DNA of 22,738 bases, from positions 1 to 22,738 of the forward strand of contig SLNK01000034.1 in assembly GCA_007133095.1 (NCBI GenBank). The letters run 5' to 3'. Positions within the stretch are counted from its first letter, which is position 1. Each line of letters starts with the position of its first letter. The notes beneath the pieces were generated by a model. That model made no database searches. It was given only the letters and a program-made list of their open reading frames with translations, and was not told the origin of the DNA. The DNA comes from Candidatus Peregrinibacteria bacterium. Lineage in GTDB: Bacteria; Patescibacteriota; Gracilibacteria; UBA1369; LOWO2-01-FULL-3. A program made the translations under genes and the position numbers. This document shows, in pieces, positions 5,430 through 12,509 of the stretch.

Positions 5430-6635
5430 ATGAGTAGTCCAATTGTTGAGGGGGAAAAGGCGGCGATATGGGGGATATTTCATCTAGCCGGAATAGGTAT
5501 CGCAAAGCTTGTTACCGGTATTTTCACGGGGATGACGGTGTTGATAGCGGACGCAGTAAACAGTTTTGCCGATACACTCGGCGTATTCGGTGCATATATA
5601 GGATTAAGAGTTTCGAGAAAAAGTGCGGACCAGCATTTCAAATACGGATATTACAAGGTGGAAACATTCATGGCTTTTCTTATATCAGTCGGTATAACAT
5701 ATGTGGGATATTTGCTTGCAGTCAGAAGTGTGCAGATTCTGATAGCCCCGACAGTCGGGCACAATAGAGTATTCGCCATAACAATCGCGATTATAGGAAT
5801 AATGTCGTCCTATAGGCTTTACAAGCATCTAAAAAAAGCGGGGAAAAAAGCGAATTCTCTCTCATTGATAGCGGTGGCAAACGAAAAAAGAATGGACATC
5901 TTGTCCGGGACCGCGGTTTTAATATCGATTATAGCCAACTACCAAGAAATCCCTTACATAGAAGGTATTGTTAGCGGAATAATATCTGTATTGATTCTGA
6001 AGGTGGGGGTAACCAGCGCAAAAGAATCCCTGTTTTATCTTTTGGATTACTGGGATGACCCTGTATTGAGTAGAAAAATAGGAAAAATTCTGCATAAAAA
6101 CAAAAAATTGATAAGGGATGTGAAAAAGTTAAAATTGCGCAGAGCCGGAACTTTCATCTTCGGACAGGCCTTTGTAGAAATTAACCCGTTCGCGGGATTG
6201 CAGGATCTTAGAGAAGAGTTGAATTTTGTGAGAGAAAAAATAAAAAAAGTTGATCCATATATTAAAGACTTCGCTATTTACACGCACATACCGGAAGCAA
6301 AAAAAATAAAAATAGCCGTCCCTATAAGCGAAGGGAAAACATTGAAAGCAACAGTCGCATCAACACTTCCGACAACAAAGGGGTACATGTTCGTGGAAGT
6401 TGAAGGTAATAATTTTGAAAAGTTTTATTTCAAAAAACTTTCGGAGCCCCAAAAAACTCCACTGGAGTTGAGCAATTTCTTAAAAGCCGAGGAAGTGAAT
6501 GTGGTTGTTGATAACCGGTTGAGTACACTTGTATATTACAATCTAAGGCGCACTCATCACATTCTCATATATCCCAATTTCCCCGACATAAAAACAGTGA
6601 AAGACGCGGTAAAATTATTTCTAATAGACGAATAA
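5430..6635 (+). CDS. CDF cation transporter with C-terminal NifX-like domain
   Basis: The 401-residue protein is a membrane metal/proton antiporter. Residues 10-210 carry the CDF transmembrane bundle, and 215-290 the usual cytosolic CDF C-terminal domain (helix, FVEINPFAGLQDLREE). The transport-site motifs read N44-S-F-A-D48 and E152-K-R-M-D156, where zinc exporters usually have H/DxxxD and HxxxD. Residues 292-401 (KIKIAVPISEGKTL to VKDAVKLFLIDE) match the NifX/NifB-type dinitrogenase cofactor domain, a possible metal-cluster or metal sensor. The N-D-E-D site points away from zinc, perhaps to manganese or iron; this is inference. The stop overlaps the aroD start (TAATG). The structured RNA lies directly upstream. 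A second promoter (TTGCCC 5395, TAGAAT 5418-5423) would give an almost leaderless mRNA. Confidence 0.88.
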   Translation: MSSPIVEGEKAAIWGIFHLAGIGIAKLVTGIFTGMTVLIADAVNSFADTLGVFGAYIGLRVSRKSADQHFKYGYYKVETFMAFLISVGITYVGYLLAVRSVQILIAPTVGHNRVFAITIAIIGIMSSYRLYKHLKKAGKKANSLSLIAVANEKRMDILSGTAVLISIIANYQEIPYIEGIVSGIISVLILKVGVTSAKESLFYLLDYWDDPVLSRKIGKILHKNKKLIRDVKKLKLRRAGTFIFGQAFVEINPFAGLQDLREELNFVREKIKKVDPYIKDFAIYTHIPEAKKIKIAVPISEGKTLKATVASTLPTTKGYMFVEVEGNNFEKFYFKKLSEPQKTPLELSNFLKAEEVNVVVDNRLSTLVYYNLRRTHHILIYPNFPDIKTVKDAVKLFLIDE

Positions 6636-7261
6636 TGATATGCGTTCCAATAAGAAAAAAGAGGGCGAACCTTCTTGTAAGTGATTTCAAAGAAGCACAA
6701 AAACACGCGGATATAGTGGAAATTTGGTTCGACGAAACGGAAAATAAAAATGAGAATTTTGAGAAGATATTCAAATTAAAAAAACTCCCCATAATTTACA
6801 AAGTCACAACGGGCGAAAATTTAAAAAAATTGGAAGAATTTAAAATAGACTTTTTTGACGTGGACATGGGGACAAGCCAAAAAAAAATAAATTCAATAAA
6901 AAAGAATAATCCCGGTAGCAAAATAATAATTTCCTTCCACGATTTTAAAAAAACTCCTCCACCGGCGGGACTGCAAAAAAAACTTATAAAAATAAAGAAA
7001 ATGAAGGCGGACATAATAAAAATCGCAACAACCGCCAAAAGTTTAAAAGACAGCCTTGCAATGCTTAAATTTTTGGAGGAGAACTCAAAAAACAATAAAC
7101 TGATTGCACTTTGCATGGGAAAACACGGAAAAATAACAAGGGCGGCTGGACATCTGTTCGGTAATTATTTAATGTATGCACCTCTTAAGGAGGAGAAAAA
7201 AACCGCCTTGGGCCAAACAGATATACATAAACTAAAACAGATCCAATGTCTCTTAAAATAG
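6635..7261 (+). CDS. aroD: 3-dehydroquinate dehydratase, type I
   Basis: This enzyme catalyses the third step of the shikimate pathway, dehydrating 3-dehydroquinate through a Schiff base. The 208-residue TIM barrel is a little shorter than the E. coli enzyme. The key residues are present: E29 in DIVEIWFDE, H102 in IIISFHDFKKTP, and the Schiff-base lysine K129 in ADIIKIATTAKS. The H-to-K spacing of 27 equals that of E. coli (143 to 170). The start overlaps the CDF stop by one base and the end overlaps ychF by 16 nt, so the three genes are one transcription unit. Base composition is very A-rich, with many Lys AAA codons. No other shikimate gene is nearby. Confidence 0.88.
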   Translation: MICVPIRKKRANLLVSDFKEAQKHADIVEIWFDETENKNENFEKIFKLKKLPIIYKVTTGENLKKLEEFKIDFFDVDMGTSQKKINSIKKNNPGSKIIISFHDFKKTPPPAGLQKKLIKIKKMKADIIKIATTAKSLKDSLAMLKFLEENSKNNKLIALCMGKHGKITRAAGHLFGNYLMYAPLKEEKKTALGQTDIHKLKQIQCLLK

Positions 7262-8340
7262 GAATAGTAGGACTCCCAAATGTAGGAAAATCGACACTTT
7301 TCAACGCCCTTACAAGAACAAAAAGCGCCGACGCTCAAAATTATCCATTCTGCACAATAGATCCAAACGTGGGGATTGTTGAGGTCCCGGATAAAAGGAT
7401 GGACAAACTGGCGGAACTTTCCAAGTCGGAAAAAATAATCCCTACAACAATAGAGTTTGTGGACATCGCTGGACTTGTGAAAGGCGCAAGTAAGGGAGAA
7501 GGGCTGGGGAATCAGTTTTTGGCACATATAAGAAATTGCCACGCGATTGGCCATGTGGTTAGAATTTTCGAAGACGAAAATATAACTCACGTGCATGGAG
7601 TAATAGAACCTAAAAACGATAGAGAAGTTATAGAATCGGAATTGCTCTTAAGTGATATACAAACAATGGAAAAACGCTTGGATAAAGCAAGGTCCGAGGC
7701 AAAGTCGGGAGACAAGGGCAAGAGAGAATATCGTGAACTGCTTGAGAAGATAATGAGAGAGCTTGAGAGGGGGGTACTGGCTTCCAATATAGAGCTTTCA
7801 GATAAAGAAAAAATGGCAATTAGGGACTTGCATCTGCTAAGTATGAAACCTCATCTCTATTTCATAAATGTTCCGGAAAACGAAATCGAAAAGATGGATA
7901 AAACAAAATACGCGAAAATGCTGGGGGTTGAGGATGAAAACAAAATAATCCCCATCTGCGCAAAATTGGAACAGGACCTTTCGGCATTGGAAGAAGAAGA
8001 GTCGTATGAATACCTTAAATCAATGGGGATAGAGGAGACGGGGCTTGATTATCTGATAAAAACGGCCTATGACACGCTGAATCTAATAACCTTTTTTACT
8101 TCCGGGCCGAAGGAGACGCGCGCGTGGACAGTAAAAAAGGGGGCGCTTGCACCACAGGCGGCGGGAGTAATACACACCGATTTTGAAAAGGGATTCATAA
8201 AAGCGGAAGTTGTAAGCTCGGAGGATTTTATAAAAGCGGAGGGCGAACAAGGGGCAAAAGAAAAAGGATTATTGCGTATAGAGGGGAAGGAATACGAAGT
8301 TAAGGATGGGGACGTTATGCACTTTCGATTTTCTTCATAG
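7246..8340 (+). CDS. ychF: Ribosome-associated ATPase/GTPase YchF (OLA1 family)
   Basis: The 364-residue protein is within one residue of the usual length. Walker A is GLPNVGKST (9-17). The switch region SADAQNYPFCTIDPNVGIV and the DIAGLVKGASKGEGLGNQFL G3 segment are family hallmarks. A coiled-coil insertion follows (about 130-200), and the C-terminal TGS-like domain ends AEGEQGAKEKG..RIEGKEYEVKDGDVMHFRF. YchF binds ribosomes, prefers ATP, and is linked to translation and stress responses. It starts inside the end of aroD (16-nt overlap). Its last 26 nt overlap the 3' end of the opposing RSH gene, with no terminator between them. Confidence 0.97.
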   Translation: MSLKIGIVGLPNVGKSTLFNALTRTKSADAQNYPFCTIDPNVGIVEVPDKRMDKLAELSKSEKIIPTTIEFVDIAGLVKGASKGEGLGNQFLAHIRNCHAIGHVVRIFEDENITHVHGVIEPKNDREVIESELLLSDIQTMEKRLDKARSEAKSGDKGKREYRELLEKIMRELERGVLASNIELSDKEKMAIRDLHLLSMKPHLYFINVPENEIEKMDKTKYAKMLGVEDENKIIPICAKLEQDLSALEEEESYEYLKSMGIEETGLDYLIKTAYDTLNLITFFTSGPKETRAWTVKKGALAPQAAGVIHTDFEKGFIKAEVVSSEDFIKAEGEQGAKEKGLLRIEGKEYEVKDGDVMHFRFSS

Positions 8341-10672
8341 CTTTCCTAAAGTTCAGAAAGCTTAAGGATATGAAAAGATAAACCAATAATATTTGAAGGA
8401 GTATTATTATCCAGTTTAAGTGAACATCAAAGTACCATATTTCAACCGCAAGGGTAAACGTAGCAAGTACAGGGATGAAAAATGATACTATCCAAAGACG
8501 TTTACCTTTTCTCGCGTATGGAAAATATTTTCTAAAAACGCTGGTCAAATAAAGAACTGCAAAAATTAAAACAAACAAACTTCCATAAGCAAAAAATTGG
8601 CCGTGCAAACTGCCCAGCGGAACAAGAATATTGCGATCCATGAGGATTAAAAGGAGAGGATGCGAAATCCAGAAAAGAGCTGTGAAAATCACCAAAAAAG
8701 TGATTGTCCACAAGGATTTTTTAGTAAGACGATAAACGTGAACTATATCGTCAACCTGCTCCAATTGATCGAAAAGGTGGCTGATAGTTTGCATGTCCTT
8801 GGCAAGAACCTCTACCGTAAAGTGTGCATCCTTGTTTTGTCTTGAAACCCACCCTTTGAAGGCGTAAATATCAATTACATGATCGTAAATTACTTCTGAA
8901 ATATCGTCCATCAATCCGAATCTGTTTTTTGCGAGTATTTTTATGCTGACCCTGACATTTTCACTGGAACGATTCATTTTCTTTCGATGCTTCTTATTTT
9001 GAGAGTTATGATTTTTAAGAGCTTTGGTAACATCGGTTGCTCTAAGGTCTCCGGTCCCGACTGATTTAAGCAAAGATTCAACATTGTCAAAATTGTAGCC
9101 GAAGGCACTCTCTATACACGCGTTTAATCTTTTAAAATTCGTATTACGGAAAAGCCCCAAGCCCAATATATCGAACTCCTTTTGCAAGATTTTTTCACCT
9201 TCTTTTATCTTTTTATCGTTGCTGACTCTTTTCAAGTAGTTAATTATTTTGTCCTTGGCGAGACTTGTTTTTACAAAAGAAAGCCACGCAAGATCCGGAG
9301 TGGATTTATATGAAGTAATAACCTCTACAACATCGCCCGTATTGAGAGTGGCGTTCACGTTCCGGCTTTTACTGTTAATAGTCGCCTTAACCGCGTGATG
9401 TCCGACTTCACTATGGATAGCATAGGCAAAATCAAGAACACTTGCGCCTCTGGGAAGATCAATCGGTTTGCCTTTCGGGGTAAAAACAATAATTCTTTCT
9501 TGGAAAATATCCAATTTTAGGTTGCCCAGAAAATCATCGGATCTTGATCCGGTTTTTTCTATTTCCAAAATTCTTTTAACCCAGGCAACTCTCTGGTGAT
9601 CGGTAGCTATTTTATTGTCGATAAAAAAGCCGGCGGCTATACCGTAATTTGAGTCCAAATTCATTTCCTCGGTTCTTATTTGGACTTCCGTCAGAAGTCC
9701 GTCCGGCCCGAAAACGGTAGTATGAAGACTTCGATATCCGTTAGCCTTTGGGGTGGCGATATAATCACGGAAGCGGTCATTTTTTGGTCTGAACTTACTG
9801 TGAACTATCCCCAAAGCTTTATAGCAATCATCAACCGTATCCACCACAACCCTAAGACTGACTCTGTTATCGACACTGTCCAAATTAGTCCCCTGAGATC
9901 TGATTTTCCTGTAAATGGTGTAAAGATTTTTTTTGCGATCAAATATGTTGGCTTTTAGTTTTTGTTGTTTACATTCGGCTTGAAGGATTGTGATAAGCTT
10001 TGATGCGACTTCTTTTCTGGTTTTAAGCCCTTCCCTGCGCTTCTGATAAATTTGCTGATATTCGGTTGGGAAAAGATGTTCGAAGCAAAGATCTTCAAGT
10101 TGATGCTTCAATTCTTGGATTCCCAGCAAATTTGCGATTGGGGCATAAATTTCCAAAGTTTCCCGCGCAATACGCATACGTTTTTCTTTGGTCGGGATAT
10201 TTTTCAATGTACGCATATTGTGGAGCCTGTCTGCCAACTTAATGAGAATAACACGTAAATCTTCCGCGCTGTGAAGAAAAAGCTTTTTAAGGGATCTAAC
10301 CTGCAACTCCGACATGTCACGCTTATAGTAAACTTTTGAAAGCTTGGTTATGCCGTTTACCAAGAAAGATACCTTCTCACCGAATTTTTCTTTGACGTCT
10401 TTTATCGTGTATCTTGTGTCTTCGGGAACATCGTGGAGGATGGTGCTGATAAGAGTGTCTTCATCCGCGTGAAATTCAGCCAGTATTTCAACAACTCTAA
10501 CCGGATGCTCAATATACGGAGTTTTTTTATCCTTGCGGAGCTGACCCTTGTGCGCTTTGGAGGCAAATTCAAAAGCTTTTAAAAACTTTTCTTCATCAAA
10601 AGTGGGAAGGTATTCCTTAACGCTTGCGGAAATATCGGTGATGTCGAAGTATTCTTTGTAAGCGTTTTTCAT
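8315..10672 (-). CDS. rsh: Bifunctional RelA/SpoT homologue with C-terminal membrane domain
   Basis: This 785-residue protein makes and degrades (p)ppGpp. The HD hydrolase domain keeps H56, H80-D81, E84 (LHDVPEDT) and D148 (ADRLHNM). The synthetase keeps D268, DYIATPKANGYRSLHTTV and E329 in EVQIRT. A TGS domain (about 390-455, FTPKGKPIDLPRGASVLDFAYAIH) and an ACT-like domain (about 575-650) follow. The order is therefore standard up to residue 650. Unusually, the protein then continues with four hydrophobic helices (about 655-678, 693-713, 727-748, 753-772), where typical Rel and SpoT proteins end after ACT. This would tether alarmone metabolism to the membrane. It has its own promoter region, divergent from the sortase gene. 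Both catalytic sites look intact. Confidence 0.95.
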   Translation of the reverse strand: MKNAYKEYFDITDISASVKEYLPTFDEEKFLKAFEFASKAHKGQLRKDKKTPYIEHPVRVVEILAEFHADEDTLISTILHDVPEDTRYTIKDVKEKFGEKVSFLVNGITKLSKVYYKRDMSELQVRSLKKLFLHSAEDLRVILIKLADRLHNMRTLKNIPTKEKRMRIARETLEIYAPIANLLGIQELKHQLEDLCFEHLFPTEYQQIYQKRREGLKTRKEVASKLITILQAECKQQKLKANIFDRKKNLYTIYRKIRSQGTNLDSVDNRVSLRVVVDTVDDCYKALGIVHSKFRPKNDRFRDYIATPKANGYRSLHTTVFGPDGLLTEVQIRTEEMNLDSNYGIAAGFFIDNKIATDHQRVAWVKRILEIEKTGSRSDDFLGNLKLDIFQERIIVFTPKGKPIDLPRGASVLDFAYAIHSEVGHHAVKATINSKSRNVNATLNTGDVVEVITSYKSTPDLAWLSFVKTSLAKDKIINYLKRVSNDKKIKEGEKILQKEFDILGLGLFRNTNFKRLNACIESAFGYNFDNVESLLKSVGTGDLRATDVTKALKNHNSQNKKHRKKMNRSSENVRVSIKILAKNRFGLMDDISEVIYDHVIDIYAFKGWVSRQNKDAHFTVEVLAKDMQTISHLFDQLEQVDDIVHVYRLTKKSLWTITFLVIFTALFWISHPLLLILMDRNILVPLGSLHGQFFAYGSLFVLIFAVLYLTSVFRKYFPYARKGKRLWIVSFFIPVLATFTLAVEIWYFDVHLNWIIILLQILLVYLFISLSFLNFRKAMKKIESA

Positions 10673-10710
10673 TATTAGACTACTGAAAGTGCACCGAATT
10701 ATCCCACATA

Positions 10711-10716
10711 ATTATA
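10711..10716 (-). promoter_or_regulatory. Candidate -10 box (TATAAT) for rsh
   Basis: TATAAT on the minus strand lies 39 nt before the rsh ATG in the 120-nt divergent gap with the sortase gene. The -35 is weak. Confidence 0.35.
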
Positions 10717-10743
10717 GGTTATGGCAAATAAAAATAACTAAAG

Positions 10744-10772
10744 TTGAAAGATAGATCAAAAAAGTCTATAAT
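10744..10772 (+). promoter_or_regulatory. Sigma70-type promoter of the sortase gene
   Basis: TTGAAA (10744-10749), a 17-nt spacer and a consensus TATAAT (10767-10772) predict a start near 10779 and a leader of only about 14 nt. Confidence 0.75.
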
Positions 10773-10792
10773 ACACAGAAATAAGTAAAGAA

Positions 10793-11617
10793 ATGGACAA
10801 CGAAAAAAAAGTATTCAAATTACATATAGGAGATGAAGAGCTAAAAAAGGAACAAAGAACCGTAAAATCCGTTTTCCAAGATGCGGGTAAGCAAATTTTG
10901 GCAAGTCTTTTAATCCTGGTAATCGGGTTTTTTGTTTTGAATTGGTCGGCATATTACAAAATTGGAAAAACAAAACTCTATAGTTTGGTTGGAATTGAGA
11001 GAGAAAGCCCGCTGGCGGAATTTGTGGATACAGACACATTGGTGAGAAAAAGGGAAGTAATGGCAACAAGCACCGATCCCGAAATCCAAAAAAGACAAAT
11101 TCCAAAATTGGACTTAGAAATTTCGCCGGTGGATAACAGAATAATAATCCCCAGAATAAACCAGAATATTCCAATAATCAGCGTAACCAGTGAAAGCTTG
11201 ATAAAAAGGGATTGGGTGGGCTTGGAAAGGGACATGCAAAGAGCCCTTCGTGACGGGGTTATTTACTATCCGGGAACAAGCAATCCGGGACAAACCGGGA
11301 ATACCGTAATTACGGGACACAGTTCGTATTTTCCTTGGGATCCGGGTAGGTTCAAGGACGTGTTTGCGCTTCTGCACGAGGTCGTAGTGGGAGATAGGAT
11401 TGTTGTTTACCACAATCAAGACAAATATATTTATGAAGTGTTTGAAGTTAAAGTTGTTCTGCCTGAGGACATAGAGATCCTGAAGCAAACTCCGGAAGAA
11501 CAATTGACCCTTATTACTTGTACGCCGGTCGGCACGAACCTGAAAAGACTCATCCTGAAAGCCAGACCGATAGCAAAAAACGGACTGGAGCTGAACGGGG
11601 GCAGAATACTAAGGTGA
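10793..11617 (+). CDS. Sortase (class D/E-like transpeptidase)
   Basis: The 274-residue protein has a cytosolic N-terminus (1-34), one membrane helix (35-52), a linker, and a sortase beta-barrel domain from about 114. The catalytic triad is visible: H176 in TGHSS, C243 in LITCTPVGTNLKRL, and R252 nine residues later. Sortases cleave a C-terminal sorting motif and attach surface proteins to cell-wall or pilin acceptors outside the membrane. No LPXTG-like substrate is encoded in this window, so its partner is elsewhere. The gene has its own strong promoter and a very short leader. Its stop is 2 nt from the end of the opposing hypothetical gene. The exact class is uncertain. Confidence 0.92.
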   Translation: MDNEKKVFKLHIGDEELKKEQRTVKSVFQDAGKQILASLLILVIGFFVLNWSAYYKIGKTKLYSLVGIERESPLAEFVDTDTLVRKREVMATSTDPEIQKRQIPKLDLEISPVDNRIIIPRINQNIPIISVTSESLIKRDWVGLERDMQRALRDGVIYYPGTSNPGQTGNTVITGHSSYFPWDPGRFKDVFALLHEVVVGDRIVVYHNQDKYIYEVFEVKVVLPEDIEILKQTPEEQLTLITCTPVGTNLKRLILKARPIAKNGLELNGGRILR

Positions 11618-11619
11618 TA

Positions 11620-12036
11620 TTAGAGGCTTTCCAGTTTCTTTAGAAGTTTACTGGCCTTTTCTTCCTCTTCCTTCATGCTGGATTTTTCTTCCTTCTTAAT
11701 CTTAGCGAGTCTTTTTTTCATAGCGTCCTGATCTATTTCTTTAGCAGGAGCGCCCTTAATACGAGACATTTCTTTGTTGTATTCTTCATCCAGTTTTGCC
11801 AACTGATCCCGCTCCTTGACCATTATGTCTCTAAGTTTGACAATTTGTTCCTCGGTCATTATCGGCATTATCTGAAGCCAATATTCACGTTCTTCTTCAT
11901 TCATGGACTCAGTTTCAAATATAAGCTTGACCAAGTCGGGGAATTTCTCACGAATTAAAGGAGGAACAATATATTTACCTTCAACATCTTTTATATATTG
12001 TTCCGCTGTTTTATTTTTTTTGTCTTCCTTTGCCAT
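11620..12036 (-). CDS. Hypothetical Lys/Glu-rich helical protein
   Basis: The 138-residue protein has no signal peptide and no cysteine. Residues 20-75 contain predicted helices (IVPPLIREKFPDLVKLIF, EEEREYWLQIMPIMTEEQIVKL). Residues 75-138 are rich in Lys and Glu with coiled-coil character and end in KASKLLKKLESL. It is probably a cytosolic or membrane-peripheral scaffold. I do not recognise the family. It lies 13 nt downstream of a second unknown gene on the same strand and is probably co-transcribed with it. The reading frame is open, and codon use looks like that of neighbouring genes, which supports it being real. Confidence 0.7.
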   Translation of the reverse strand: MAKEDKKNKTAEQYIKDVEGKYIVPPLIREKFPDLVKLIFETESMNEEEREYWLQIMPIMTEEQIVKLRDIMVKERDQLAKLDEEYNKEMSRIKGAPAKEIDQDAMKKRLAKIKKEEKSSMKEEEEKASKLLKKLESL

Positions 12037-12049
12037 TTTTCAAAATCAC

Positions 12050-12442
12050 TTAAATGATAAAAACATCGCCTATGGACTCTTCAAATTTTTCCTTCGTAAC
12101 CCTCAGCTTATCAACAAGGTTTTCCATTTGATAACTGTCTACATAACCGGCTTCATAAAGATCTTTTATTTTACGAATTGCGGACAAGGTATTGACCGCT
12201 TCAAGATCAACCTCTCCTTGCTGCTTTTCGCTGAGAGAATTATAAATCTCATCATTTATCAGAGAGTGGGGGACAAAAAGGTCAATTTTGCCACTTTTTA
12301 CAAGATCCAGCACAAATTCAAGAAAATTTTTGTTCTCAGGCTTTATACCCCCCTGCACCGCAAGAGGAGTATTTAGCTCTTTTTGATGAGCTTTGTCTAT
12401 GAATACCGATTTTTGCTGTTTTTCATCGCCGGATATACCCAT
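12050..12442 (-). CDS. Hypothetical soluble protein
   Basis: This 130-residue protein has no membrane segment. After a polar N-terminus comes a helical region (NFLEFVLDLVKSGKIDLFVPHSLINDEIY), then VDLEAVNTLSAIRKIKDLYEAGYVDSYQMENLVDKL, and it ends GDVFII. I do not recognise the family. It is the first gene of a two-gene unit, driven by a near-consensus promoter at 12477-12505 that faces away from ligA. The pair may act together, for example as a small complex, but the sequence does not show how. Confidence 0.7.
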   Translation of the reverse strand: MGISGDEKQQKSVFIDKAHQKELNTPLAVQGGIKPENKNFLEFVLDLVKSGKIDLFVPHSLINDEIYNSLSEKQQGEVDLEAVNTLSAIRKIKDLYEAGYVDSYQMENLVDKLRVTKEKFEESIGDVFII

Positions 12443-12476
12443 AATGTCTACATGTAATTATTGAATTTATCCCAGA

Positions 12477-12505
12477 ATTATAGCAGAATAAAACATATAA
12501 ATCAA
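12477..12505 (-). promoter_or_regulatory. Promoter of the two-gene hypothetical operon
   Basis: On the minus strand TTGATT (12505-12500), a 17-nt spacer and TATAAT (12482-12477) with the extended TGC. It sits in the 67-nt gap divergent from ligA, whose own promoter is not clear. Confidence 0.7.
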
Positions 12506-12509
12506 TTTT

